From Tenebrio molitor (lineage: Eukaryota > Arthropoda > Insecta > Coleoptera > Tenebrionidae), in NCBI RefSeq assembly GCF_963966145.1, contig NC_091053.1:7626001-7690000 (forward strand): a stretch of 64,000 bases of DNA, in the 5' to 3' direction. The position numbers and the translations under genes are program-made. The notes under the pieces were generated by a model that worked only from the letters and a program-made list of their open reading frames with translations, had not been told where the DNA came from and searched no databases. Shown piece after piece: positions 24,370 through 36,234 of this stretch (positions are counted from its first letter, which is position 1; each line of letters starts with the position of its first letter).

Positions 24370-24660
24370 GGTGTAGAAAGCGATACTAGATTCCTAGCCC
24401 CCGGCGCCTTCCATCTCTTCCCAAACATTGAAAAGGTCCTTGTGGCGGCAAAAAATAATGACTTGCGGTTTTCTTGGCACCAACTAGGTGAACATCTGTC
24501 TCGACACTCCAATGTCGTTTGTAGCAAAACAAAAACCACAACATATTCAAAAGCGTCAGAACACCTTGATTGGGTCTTTTTTTTGCATTTACATTCTCAA
24601 CCCAACTCGGATTTTCTTAAATATTTAAATGTGGATGAAAAATTCACAATTTAAAAGCAT
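24370..24660 (+). pseudogene. Mariner-type transposase remnant, candidate
   Basis: The plus-strand frame includes FLAPGAFHLFPNIEKVL, resembling the mariner motif around the third catalytic Asp (LAPSDFHLFPxLK), here with the Asp replaced. The frame after it shows no further family sequence. I see no terminal repeats that would define the element. Confidence 0.4.
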
Positions 24661-25577
24661 GATGCATCATAGTTTCAAGGTAAAATATTTGGAAATTCTG
24701 TGGTTAAAAAAAGTCAATATTTATCCGCATTATGTAACAGACAAACAAGATCACTATCGTGTCCTGTATCTTTAATTAAATCGTTAGCAGTGCAATGTAT
24801 CAATGACCAAAAAAAAAAATATTACGATGATTTGTAGATATGTGGATAAACACCGACCGGCAAACCTTCACATTGACACTGAAAATTCTCAATCAGACAC
24901 ACCTTTGAAAATCATGCAATATTCATTACCGCGTAACACGACAATCAATGACCCCATAAAAGTTCACAGGCGCAGTTCCAGTAGCAACTGATTGATTTGA
25001 TCACAGATTAAAATCTGTGAAATAATTACAACACGTAAACTCAATATTTTTTTAAGAATTTATTACTTTATTTTGTTTCAGTTGGTCTGAACCAACCAGT
25101 CAATTAATTTTCCAACAATTTGTTCTTGTTTAAAATAGAAAACGCGTAGTCACGGTGAGTAATAAAAATGCAAATAAGACAATGCGACCAGATTTGCAAT
25201 ATTGATAAGAATTACATCAGAAGTGTTTTCTTCTTTCTGAAAGTATTCAACTAGTTCTGGAAGATGTAATGTATTAAAAATCTTCATCAGATATTGCGTA
25301 ATTTTGTCAAGTCACTGGAATTAATTTTTTACCGCACATTGAAATGCTAAGGTGGACCCTAATTTTAATAAATAAGGAAAATTGTCTAGACAGGAGGTCA
25401 AGAAACCTGAATAAATCAATAAAAACATAAAATGTATTTAAAAATTTCACAAACATTTTACAATTATGTGTTGTGCTTGTTTGTCCTCTTGGGTGTTCTC
25501 TCATTTGCTCAATTTTTGTTTCTCTTTCCTTCTAAAAAAAAAATAGAAAGCTTTCAGTTTTATTTTTATTTCTTTTT

Positions 25578-26640
25578 TTATTTTTGGTTTCCTCGCATTT
25601 CACTTGTGTTCTTCAGTGCCATGTAAAAACTCCAAGATTTTTGCATTATCTAGAAACATCCTTGTGAAACTGTCACAATTTCTGTCTTAGTACCTACGGC
25701 CTTGAATGTCTTATAATTCAGTGGGAAAATGTTCCTGACGAAAAGAACTATAGGATTTTTCAACTGCTCCATTAAAATGAGTGTCTTTTTTTAGTTCCTT
25801 GGAAGTATTGTACCAAATTGACTCGTAACTGTTATAATATAACAATTCACTCTGAAAACAAACATTTTATTCTATTCTAGACAATCTTGTGAGTCGTACT
25901 TTCTCGGTGGTACTGTTACCAAAATAGCAATAGAGAAAAATCTCTCCTTTGGCAGCCATCTGGAAAAATATCAGTTGGAAAAAGTCGGTACTCATTGCTT
26001 CCGCCTAAAAGAAAATAATTAGTGACGTGAAAAATGATATCTTCTGTTTACCATGGACAACTGGTTCATGGTCATAATTATGGACAAAAAAGAACAGGCG
26101 AACCATCAAGATTTCTTTGTAGCAATCTACGAGTATTTGAGTGAAGCTGCAAGTGAGTAAATTAGAAAAAATTGGAAGTGTCAACATTCTTCTTACTCAT
26201 GGATAACCTTGTATTGATTTATACATTCCACTACTGTCATCGTTTCCAGCTCTTACAACATCACTACCAGAAGCAGAAATTTTCTGCAAATGTCTGAACG
26301 TGTCACTGATTAAATCGCATTGCGTTTCGACGTGTATCATAGAATTATAAAAAAATAAATCGGTCAAGGAGTTTACACAGGCGAAGTACCTACACTGCAG
26401 TGACGCTGAAGTGGACGAAAACAGTTTCGAAAATTACTGGTTGGTGGTAATCGAAGGGCAGCCAGACAATTATAGGTAAACTCTTCTTCTGGCTGATCAA
26501 AGAATTCCCTATAACTCCGATGATAGCAAAGAAGAAGAGAAAGAAATAATACTTGAGAAAATTTCTTGCTAACAGAGTCGACTTGTTTACATTTTCTTTC
26601 TGTTCTTTCTGACAAGAAATAACTGGACGAGGTTACGAGA
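25578..26640 (-). pseudogene. Odorant receptor pseudogene, 5'-truncated
   Basis: This is a paralogue of the intact receptor at 27,223-28,583 with the same exon order: part of exon 1 (about 26,200-26,640), 26052-26146, 25900-26004, 25698-25851 and 25578-25649. Recognisable pieces are SLPIIVWLPFDYH, DLFFYNSMIHVETQCDL, QILVDCYKEILMV and IMQKSWSFYMALK. It is broken. Exon 1 needs a frame change between HFSVTA and the following FACVNSLTD; exon 2 is 95 nt where 94 or 97 would keep frame; exon 4 is 154 nt where the intact paralogue has 156. The N-terminal third is missing. Splice sites of exons 2-5 are still present, so decay is recent. Confidence 0.85.
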
Positions 26641-27222
26641 CAATTATTTCATAATTATTGTTGTAGTTAATAAATACTGAATGGAGATTCTGGTTGCAGG
26701 TCACGTTTCTCTCATGACAACAATATAATTCACGTAAGTGATCGTAAATATTCCTCTCTTAAATGTCACGCTCTCTACTAACATTCCCCCAAGAGTCCAC
26801 TTTTGGACCGCTCTTCTTCATTTTGGCTCTCTTGGAATTTTAACTTGATTGATTATAATATAATTTAATTTAACAATTAAAACTAGATTTTTCTTAGTTT
26901 AAGGATCAACCATGAAGGTTTCTAGGATGACAAAAATAGCAGATGTCTACTACTGCTTAATTTATTTGATAACAAGAATGTTAAAACAGAAAAAGAAAAT
27001 AAAGCAAAAGATAGTTCTTATGATTCAAGTTTCAAAACATTCATACATTAAAAAAACCTTTATTTTTCCTGCCTAGATGCGATACTAGAAAAAAACCAGA
27101 CAATTTTATTTTTCGAAATGGTCATTGCAACAACAATTTGAGAGTTATCGCAAAACGGTTATTAAAAATAAGAACTTAAGTTACACTAGTATCTAATTAA
27201 AAAATTCTAGTGAAGATACTTT

Positions 27223-28583
27223 TTACGCAGACATGTCGTTCATTTTTTTTAAAGCCATAAAGAAACTCCACGATTTTTGCATTATCTAAAACTCGTCTTG
27301 ATATTGATTTGGAGTTATCAATTCACTCTACTTACAGCTTTGAAAGTTTCATAATTAATGGGGAAAATATTCCAAGCGTAAATAATTATAGGTTGTTTCA
27401 ACTGGTTCATAAAAATAAATAAGTCTTGTTTAAATTCTTTCGAAGCGTTGTACCAATTTGGTTCAAAAGTGGCATAATACAATTTTTCACACTGAAAAGA
27501 ATAAACGTGATAGTTGTAGAAAATATGTGAGTTTTACCTTGTCTATGACCCTCTGGCAAAAGTAACAAAACAAAAATATTTCCACCGTTACGTTCACTTG
27601 AAAAAAGGCTATTTGGAAAAATCTTGGAGTTAATATACTGTCAGCCTACGATAAGAAATCGAAGTGAGGTAAGAAGATGACTATTTTGAAGTGTTACCAT
27701 GGACATTTCATACAATATCATACACAAGGAGCAAACTGAATAAATGAATTGAATCATAAAAATTTCTTTGTAACAATCGGCAATAAGACTTGAGATTCTG
27801 AAACAATCAAGAGAAAAGTTTTAAATTATCAAAATTTGGGACTCACTTTAGAATAACATTGTAGTGACGTACGGACTCTATCAGAATCTTGTGCATCTTC
27901 TTGTCTTGTCCGAGCTCTTCGCGATCATCTTCTTGGGAAATGTCGTCGATATTTCTGAGAGTGTCACCAAGTATGTCACACTGAGTGTCTACTTGTACCA
28001 TTGCAGTGTAAAAAAATAAATCAACGCCGAAATGTGTAAAAAAATTATACACAAATACAACAGCGATAAAAATATACATCTTTAGGTAAACGCTAGGAGC
28101 TTCATAGTCAAAAGGTACCCAAACAATCAGCGGGAGATCTTTTGTCTCTTTCCACAACGGTGAAGTGATAAAATTGATAGAACTCACCGTCATCAAGAAC
28201 ACACAAATTTTAAAAATCAATGTCGAATATGCAATAGATTCATCTACAATCACCTTGTGTGCGTTGCTCCTCAGAGGACTGTATTTCTTTCGCGTCAGGT
28301 CTATCAAGTATCCGATTTTATTCAAATTCTTGCGGAAACAAATATTTTTTATGGGTGAACATAGCAGGCCAGGTAAATAATACACGCTGTTCATAACATC
28401 TTCTTCTCCAAAGCGAACAATCAAGCAAAGTATCATTGAAAGAGAAGCTGTTATTAGACCACCTGATATTATCCGTGCATATATCTTGTAAACGAAACTC
28501 CCATCACGGTGCCACAGTCCCAACATTGTTAACGATGTAATTATGAGATTGAAAGCTGGTAAAATGTTTACTTGCTCAAACAT
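27223..28583 (-). CDS. Insect odorant receptor (7tm_6 family), five exons
   Basis: A ligand-binding subunit of the olfactory cation channel that pairs with Orco in sensory dendrites (family knowledge). Coding exons, in order: 27847-28583, 27698-27797, 27538-27645, 27336-27491, 27223-27285; introns are 46-52 bp with GT/AG borders, and all frames join, giving 387 residues, a normal receptor length. Exon 1 starts MFEQVNILPAFNL, typical of the family, and holds four hydrophobic segments. Exon 2 carries the conserved DCYKEIFMIQF block, and the last exon ends IMQKSWSFFMALKKM, the short C-terminal helix of the family. A non-initiator extension above 28,583 was rejected because it passes a possible acceptor site. 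A pseudogene paralogue lies just downstream, so this is a small tandem cluster. A MITE sits about 100 bp upstream. Confidence 0.93.
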
Positions 28584-28684
28584 ATTTAGCTGGGAACCAT
28601 GCGATACGTCTGTTAACAAGAAAAAAAATCATGTTTTAAATTAAACAATTATGACGAATTATGGCTGTCATAGTTTTGTTTGTA

Positions 28685-28949
28685 GTTGGCGCGGAGACTC
28701 ACTGGAGTAATAAACTGGCCTGATCTTCACGGGGGATGGTTTCCTATTGCTTAAAGAGCGCGCGTTAAGAAGTATGGTGCAGCTCAATGCACGCAATCGT
28801 AATTTCCATCCTTTCTTAAAGTAGTAAGATTTAAATTTCCCGCACAAAACTCAAATTTAGGGAGGCAGTCTAAATCAGGCTTTTCATGACGTCGCTATGA
28901 ACTATCACATGAACAGCTCGTGACTACTCCAGTGATTCGCCGCGCCAAC
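28685..28949. mobile_element. MITE, 265 bp, in the receptor gene's 5' flank
   Basis: The left end gttggcgcggagactcactg and the right end cagtgattcgccgcgccaac are inverted over about 35 bp and flanked by TA. It starts 102 bp upstream of the receptor ATG, so it lies where its promoter would be. Confidence 0.8.
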
Positions 28950-29199
28950 TATAGGTTTTAATAACTTAACCAGACTGAGGAAGCATAATATATTCGGTCT
29001 GCATATAATATGTATCACTCGTACTTAGAAAAAGGGAATATTTCTGATTGTGTTCTGCACTTTGTTTCATTACGATAGTCGGTACGTCTAGTAAGGATAA
29101 ATCTTTGTGAAATATGACTCCACCTCGCTTATTTCTGTTTCGTCTATTTTAATATACACGGCAGTCAACTCGCGTCTTATGTTTCATTACATTGCATCC

Positions 29200-31194
29200 T
29201 AAATACAGCCCAAACATGGCACAAATATAAAAAAAAATAATTGGTTCAATGAGAAACTAGGGAAAATGAGAGATACTCTCCAGCTCCTAAATACATTGCG
29301 TAATAACAAAACCGTTGACAATACAACATACCAAAATTTCAGAAATTTGTATAGGAAAGAATTAACTAAAGCCAAAAAAACATTTAACGAGCGGTTCATA
29401 CACAAAGCAGCGAACAAACCAAAAGCAATGTGGGAAATTATAAACAAAAATAAAAAAAAATTTAACCCAAATCCTGATAACAGTGATAACATTTGTGCTT
29501 CAGATTTCAATCTATATTTCACAGGTATTGCCGAAAAACTTGTTAAAACAATTCCCGTGCAACAACCTGAAACCAACTTTCAAAACTATCTAAGTAATAT
29601 CGCAAGACCTCAGGATGATTTTAATTTCAAAGAAATCTCTTATAATGACGTACGCGATGCAATATTAGCTGTCAGTAGCTCTAACGCAAAAGATGTTTAT
29701 CATATAAACAAATGTATCGCGGAAAATGTATTTGCCAACGTATTGAAAATCTCTAAAGTTATACCCCTATTCAAAAAGGGGATAAAGACAACATGAATAA
29801 TTATAGACCCATTTCCATTGTACCGACTTTTTCAAAAGTCTTTGAATACTTACTAAAGAAACAAATCAATAAATTTTTCGACAATAACAATCTGTTTTCC
29901 AAAAGCCAATATGGGTTCAGAAACAACTTGTCAACAACTCTAGCTGTAAATGACCTAAGCGAATTTGTATTCTCAGCACTCGAAAACAAAGAACATGTCA
30001 ATGCAACCTGTTTCGATTTATCTAAAGCTTTTGACTGCGTAACTCATCACATATTACTAACGAAGCTCGGATACTATGGCTTCAATCAAAGCAGCACTGA
30101 TCTGTTACAGTCCTACCTCCAAAACCGACAACAGTTTGTTGCAGTGAACGGAATGGTGTCGGATAACTTATCCATTAATTGCGGCGTTCCCCAGGGTTCC
30201 GTCTTAGGCCCACTGCTTTTTCTCATCTACATTAATAACCTGCCATTGGCACTACCGAAGAACAAATTTACGCTATTTGCCGACGACACAACCACATGTA
30301 TTTCCAATCGTAGTCTCATGTCTCTTAACATAGAAATCGAGCACACACAGGTACAAATTTTCACATGGTTTACTGCAAACAAACTGGTTGTTAATAAAGA
30401 TAAGACACAATCAATAATATTTTCGCTTCGGATATTGGTGAAAATAGTAAAACCATTAAACTTCTTGGAATCCATTTGGACACTAAAATGACATGGGAAG
30501 CTCATGCAGACCATTTGGTAACGACGATTTCCAAAAAGCTGTTTGTATTAAGGCAACTTCGTAGTGAAGTAAGCGATAAAACACTTGTTACTGCCTACCA
30601 TGCCCTAGTTCACAGTAATATAACTTATGCTATTCTCGTATGGGGTCATTCTGCACACTTACGTAAAGTTTTTAACCAGCAGAGGAGATGTATTCGTGTT
30701 CTGGGTGGACTTGGTTACAGAGATGACTGTAGAGACATATTTAAAACATTTAAGATATTAACGGTTCCCTGTATATATATTCTACAATGCGTACTCTATA
30801 TGTACAAGAATAAAAACAACTACTGCTCGTTAAACCATTCGCACTTAACCAGGCACCACAACTTATTATTAAGCATTCATTCGAGACTGCACAAAACACA
30901 AAAAAGCACTCGCTATTATTGCGTCAAATTTTATAATGCTCTTCCTTTGCATCTTAAAAACATGGACTTTAAACCCTTCAAACTACATTTAAAGCAATTG
31001 CTAACCGAAAATGCATTCTATTCTTTCGAAGAGTTTTATTCATTCACAAAGTCCTTATAGATTTTTTGTTTAAATTTTACTTATATCTCTTCATTTTATT
31101 GTTGATTTTTTTTCGGTATTTGTAGACAGTGTGTAAAATTGTATGATTTATAACACGCAAATATATTATTATTATTATTATTATTATTATTAAA
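29200..31194 (+). mobile_element. 5'-truncated LINE with damaged reverse transcriptase
   Basis: The sequence starts within the linker before the reverse transcriptase (WFNEKLGKM) and ends in a (TTA)n tail at 31,163-31,193. Reverse transcriptase motifs are visible: NNYRPIS, FDLSKAFDCV, GVPQGSVLGPLLFLIYINN and the catalytic FADD, then the C-terminal YAILVWGHS block. Breaks: one base lost in the G-run at 29,778-29,781; an apparent in-frame loss of about 35 codons near 29,700, before KISKVIPLFKKG; and a frame change at 30,425-30,470. The endonuclease domain is missing. The jockey/CR1/L2 group is likely, with the exact clade unresolved. It lies about 250 bp above the receptor-flanking MITE. Confidence 0.9.
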
Positions 31195-31723
31195 TAGCAG
31201 ATATTATGTTTCTTTAGGCTTGGAGAAATGTTTTACTACTAAAGTTTGGAAAACTAACATATTTGAATACTAATTTGAGTTAGTAAAAGTGGAATATTTC
31301 CTAACAAGTGCGGAAATAAAATTTCAACGCTAAAAGTTCAATTTTGATCGTTTCCTGATATATGGAACTTGAAATCTGTCAAAGATAACCTCAAAGTTTA
31401 CAAGTAATACCTAAATGTGTGTTATTTTTAAGAATTTCCTTAAACTAACACGAAAAACATTGTTCAATATTCGGCCTGTGCTGCATATTCTTCAATATCA
31501 AACGATTCACTATAGCAGACATTTTAATAGGATTTCCATAAATTTACTCGAGCGAACACCTTAAACGCCTTCACAAACTTTGTTTTTTTTTTATAATACA
31601 CAAAATTGTTTCTCTATAGTAACGAAAACAGAACAATTTTGATTCCATTTTTTAATTTATAAATAATTATTGAAAATTGAAAATATCCAAATTTAATTTA
31701 TTTTTCCAAATTCGAGTAGGAAA

Positions 31724-32570
31724 TAGCTATTTATGCAACAAGTTGCAAAATGAGCGTCTTTTTTGCACTAGACATGACAATTGGTCCAACATGTCGTGTG
31801 CAAAAAAATAACCATTTTGCTACGTGTTTCATACAAGATTGTTTCTAATTTAGTTACGAAAAGCACACATGCTGATTAAAATCCTGTTTAAATCTGCAAT
31901 TTCAATAATTTTCTGGGATAATACTACTAATGTCAGTATTTAACACTAGTGATAATATAGTGTCACTTTTTAACACTAGTGATAATATAATGTCACTTTT
32001 TAGAATCTGCGTCTCTAATACGTCTATTATTGTATTCAGTTTGGAGTCGTTTATGGCTATCTCTTAAAGAACTCGTAGTTTAATAGATCTCTAAGAAAAT
32101 TTGTATCAATATTTCAGTGTATTATTGTCATTTACACCAAAAAAACAAATATTAATGTTCAAACTCTACTTTTTAACATATGTTGCAGATGTAGTTGCAT
32201 CCGTTACCTTGAATTACCAATTAATACAAAATTCCCTAGAATTTGAAAATTTAATTTTTTTATTTAAAAATTAAAAAAAGGGTGCAAATTCTAAAAAATA
32301 ACAAAAAACTCGTTTTATAAGGGCATTGGCGCACTCGTTCCATATAAAACTCCCCTACGGGTCGTTTTCAACACTTGGGACTCGTGGGCCAAATCAACCC
32401 TTATAAAACTTGTTTGTTAATATACTAATTTTAACACTAGTGATAATATAATGGCATCTTTTGTCACTAGTTATTAAATGAAGCACGTTTGACAACTAAA
32501 ATGACATATCACAATGGTTGCTTTTCGTAACTGAATTAGAAATAATCATGTGTGCATAAATAGCTATTCA
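31724..32570. mobile_element. Fold-back region with internal tandem repeats
   Basis: The block tttagttacgaaaagcacac (about 31,855) is mirrored at 32,520-32,545, and aatagctatttatgca at 31,724 is mirrored by tgcataaatagctatt near 32,560. The left arm is interrupted by about 100 bp that is itself palindromic (caagttgcaaaatgagcgtc...). Inside, taacactagtgataatata recurs at about 31,942, 31,972 and 32,430. Confidence 0.5.
32309..32411. repeat. Palindrome, about 100 bp
   Basis: aactcgttttataagggcat at the left is mirrored by aacccttataaaacttgtt at the right, with a GC-richer loop (cccctacgggtcg). It lies inside the fold-back region at 31,724-32,570. Confidence 0.5.
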
Positions 32571-33012
32571 GCTTACAGTAAAAATAGAAAGTAGGAAAAT
32601 TTAGAATTTTAAATCTTGAACAATGTTTAGTTGCCCCCCGTACTTAGGCCTCGTTAGTTACCAAGAGGTTAAGACGACCCTGATTTGATTTCTTACAATT
32701 TTTTAATTCGTAATGAATTTCTTTTCTTTATTTATTAGGTTAAATAATAACGTACATTTTTTAAACTGACTTAATTTTATTTAAATTTACTGTAATACCT
32801 TATTTTTGTTTTAATAGTTTAAAGTTAGAAGAATCTTTGAAGAAACCTTAACCTAAAAATTCTACTTGATATTGGAGTGTCACATTCATTAACCCTTTCA
32901 CGGAATCTGTCATCGGTCAATAAACTATCAATGTAAAGTGGTGATATATGAACTACAGCCGCCTTGAAAGTGTTAATATTCGCAAGCAAAGCCGCAGGTA
33001 AATGCCAATGTA

Positions 33013-33269
33013 ACGGGTGACTATTAAAATTTTCACTTGGAGCTGGCTTTGAACGAGTTTTTATTTTTTCTGGAACGACAAATGTCAGTCAGTAAAAGCG
33101 TTACTTTACAATTGAAACCTGTGATTGAAACATAACCTATAAATTTTGCACGGCATCAGCATAACATGAATGATGAAACTTTTTTGAAACTTGTCTGTGT
33201 CGAAGATGCAACGGAAAACAAAGAATGATACATAGCCAACCCTAAGTGAAAATTTTAATAGTCACCCGT
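33013..33269. mobile_element. MITE, 257 bp
   Basis: The left end acgggtgactattaaaattt and its right mirror, ending tagtcacccgt, form inverted repeats of 28 bp, TA on both sides. No coding. Confidence 0.8.
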
Positions 33270-33293
33270 TATAATATTAACAAAACGAAACTT

Positions 33294-33433
33294 AAACGCT
33301 GTTTAAAAATCAAAAAACCATTGTTGTGCAAATGAGTTATCTGTCACTGTGATAAATAATAGGAAATGTCATGAAAAATGTGTGTTATTTTGTTATTTAC
33401 ACCACAATGGTTTTTTGATTTTTGAACAGCGGT
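33294..33433. mobile_element. MITE, about 140 bp
   Basis: The left arm gctgtttaaaaatcaaaaaa and right arm ttttttgatttttgaacagc are inverted, with the extension ccattgttgtg / cacaatgg. It sits between two other MITEs. Confidence 0.75.
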
Positions 33434-33439
33434 TATATA

Positions 33440-33752
33440 CAGGGTTATTCTAAATGATTGTAGTCGAAGTGGGCGTGAAAACTGAATGTAAAATTTATGG
33501 TTGCCGCTGTTCACACACGGGAGTTAAATTGGGTGCAAAACAACTCAATATTTTTAAAATTGATTGCAAAACAACTCAATATTTCTGGATTCAATCGTTA
33601 ATTTAACAGAAATAAATAAAAATCTCATCACCGCACATTTCACCTAAAAAACGACAGTGACAGTGACAAAACTGACAGTTCACATGAGAGCGGCAAAAAT
33701 GTAATAACACGAGCATGGCCTACTTCGACTACAATCATTTAGAATAACCCTG
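33440..33752. mobile_element. MITE, 313 bp
   Basis: The ends cagggttattctaaatgatt and aatcatttagaataaccctg are perfect inverted repeats of about 32 bp, flanked by TA. Third of three elements lying almost end to end. Confidence 0.85.
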
Positions 33753-34082
33753 TACCATTAACGATTGTTTCAAATTCGGACTATCTATGAAAATCTGACA
33801 TTTTAGTTGGCAGTATTGTGATTTGTCATAATAAATCTATTTTAGGTTATACCTAATTCAACCGAACACTGCTCCCAGGTTGTTACATTTTTTAAACAAT
33901 TGAACGCATTAGGAACAATAACAATGCGAATATTTAAAAACGAAACGTCATACACTCCGCGACAACTGATTAGCCTCACTCCAAAATTACGCTTGTTTGC
34001 ATGTTATGAAGTGAGTTCGATTTGTTTTGTTATACATTATCAAATTATATGAAATTTTAATTATTAAACATCAACTCAATTT

Positions 34083-34268
34083 TTATTTAGTGAGAAATTT
34101 TATTTGATTCCTAATTGTGTTTTCACCAATTTTATTCTGTTTAGCAAACTCTTTTAAGGTAATATTTTTAGAAGTGGGATCTCCTTTTTGTGCTAAAAAA
34201 TTTAATGCTATACTAAGGACAATGTAACATTTTATCTGCCCCGCCCATTTTATTTTCTTAGTTACCAA
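34083..34268 (-). other. Exon-like open frame, unknown; possible 3' exon
   Basis: A 61-codon open frame reads like protein, for example GDPTSKNITLKEFAKQNKIG, perhaps a helix-turn-helix. It has no ATG, and upstream of it is a TGA followed by ctaag|aaaat, a weak acceptor. The stop codon is directly followed by an AATAAA signal, which would fit a terminal exon. I do not recognise the family; it may be part of a decayed transposon together with the plus-strand frame at 34,633. Confidence 0.3.
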
Positions 34269-34632
34269 TCAAATAGGTTGTTAAGACGATCTGATTTACA
34301 CAGTAAAAATTTCTGACATTCGAATTGTCTTAATGACATTTTATTTTTTAGAACCTAAAACAATAATTGTGGACTTGACAGCAAAATTCTAACCTTAACT
34401 TTTTTACGTGGCAAATGTGATGAAAAGTTGTACAGATTGAATCTGGCTTTGATTCTGATTGGTCAATTTTAGTGAGCGGAGCAGATAAAAAGTTATAACG
34501 GCAATACTATAATTGTCTTGATCGCATATTATTTAAATTCTTAACTGATGGAATACTAGACTCTGTTAACGTATAATCTTTTTTAATTATTATATTTATC
34601 TTTTGTTTAGCTGACTGTTCCCTTTTGGTATT

Positions 34633-34820
34633 ATGAGCCATTTATTATCAAATAATATCTTTCTAATAAATGGGGAATACACGTGTTATGACTTTAAAAA
34701 AAGACGAAATGATAAATTTACTTGTAATATATGTTTTATGGATGTTCCGATACGATATAAAAAAAGACATTTCAAAAAAATATGGCATGAAAAATTAGAA
34801 AAATATATTAACGACTTAAT
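34633..34820 (+). other. Truncated zinc-finger-like frame, unknown
   Basis: The ATG at 34,633 opens a lysine-rich frame with CNICFMDVPIRYKKRHFKK followed by IWH, i.e. C-x2-C-x11-H-x5-H, close to a C2H2 or BED-type zinc finger. After about 62 codons the reading frame runs into the MITE starting near 34,822, so the natural C-terminus is lost. It is divergent to the minus-strand frame at 34,083-34,268. Confidence 0.35.
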
Positions 34821-34821
34821 A

Positions 34822-35130
34822 GTAGTTTATTTAACGAGTTCGTGTGTAATTTGGGCTTTTTTTGGCATGAGTGGGCCAGTTTAAAACTCGAGTGAATCGA
34901 GAGTTTTAAAGGTCCACGAGAGCCAAAAAAGCCCAAATTACACAAGAATGAATTGAATATAACGTTTTTTTATTCGACGAGCCCCCCCCCAAAGGCTCCA
35001 AATCGCTGAAAATCTTTTAAATTAGCTTGACGTTTCGTTTTGACAAGTTGTCAAATTTATCAAAATCCGTTCACATAGGAGAAAATTCTCAAATTCTGAC
35101 AGTGTCGAACAAAAAAATGAATATTTTTTT
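34822..35130 (+). mobile_element. MITE, family with ACGAGTTCGTGTGTAAT, copy 1
   Basis: It holds a hairpin (gtgtaatttgggcttttttt mirrored by agcccaaattacac, 34,840-34,945) followed by a unique part through gacgagccccc and tctgacagtgtcgaacaaaa. The family recurs inverted at 38,390-38,710 and, split, at 51,548-52,942. Confidence 0.7.
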
Positions 35131-35515
35131 CCCTAATAAATGGGGCTCTCGAAAGATCAGCTTCGTAAAATGACCCTTGAGGAAATTATAAAACTTACAA
35201 ATTTTAATGTTATTTTAATGTAAAGATCTTACGATAACTTTTTTAGTATCCAGAAGGTTCTACTTAGCCCACAATTTCCTAAACTTTTCGTGGAGCTGAT
35301 GCTAACCAACACAAGACAATAACATGTTGGAGAAGCCTGTTTTTCACCAGACAATCGTGAAATCATAACATTTGTCATTTACTCATCTCGTCCACGACAC
35401 ATGGTTTGGCCTTGGTGTTCTGTGAAAATGAAGAGAAAGACCCAGTGTATGGTTACAAAACAAATATAGTAGGTAAATTGGACGGTAAACTAAACAAATT
35501 AGACCAAAATCTATA

Positions 35516-36234
35516 CCGGGTGTAGAATTGGTTTACGAGACAGGATTTTACATGTAAAAATAAAGAGTTTCAATTATTGGCTCCCCTAATGATTTTACGG
35601 CAAAATAGTTAAAATGAAAGTTGGAGAGAATTAAAATTACTGTCTAATTTCAGTCCTACTTTTTTTCTAACATCTTGTGGTACTGAAAGACAGGCAAGAA
35701 AGAAGTTGACACAAAAACAGTAAAAAGTACTACTAATCATGAAATTGTATTTCTTTCTTTAAATGTTACTATGGAGGATCTTTTTTAAGCAACTTCCAAG
35801 CAACATTTGCTTCAGGTTTCCCAGACCGATCAATTCCTGCAACAGAAACAATTGGAAGAATTGTAGAGAAGTTTGAGCATTTAATGGAAGATACCTTTTC
35901 ATTCATCCTGTAGTCCTGTACGACTTCATTTGAAAGGCAAATTAAAAGACAATTAAATAATAGAGAAACCATCCGACAAATACATAGTATTTTAAAAGTC
36001 AAATTTCATGGCTAGTGCTACTTTTTAGTATTTTTGTGTTAACTCCTTTCTTGCTTTTCTTTCAATACCACAAGATGTTAGAAAAAAACAAAGAGTGGAA
36101 TTAGACAGTATTTTTAATTCTCTCTAACTTTCATTTTAACTATTTTGGCATAAAATTATTAGGGGAGCCAATAATTGAAACTCTTTATTTTTACATGTAA
36201 AACCCTATGTCTCGTAAACCACTTCTACACCCGG
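35516..36234. mobile_element. TIR element, 719 bp, with a DUF4817-like helix-turn-helix scrap
   Basis: The ends ccgggtgtagaattggttta and taaaccacttctacacccgg are inverted, TA-flanked, and the arms continue for about 240 bp. The centre, plus strand about 35,785-35,912, reads FQATFASGFPDRSIPATETI, resembling the DUF4817 / mariner-associated HTH domain, ending at TAG. A deletion derivative of a Tc1/mariner-type element is the best reading. Confidence 0.65.
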
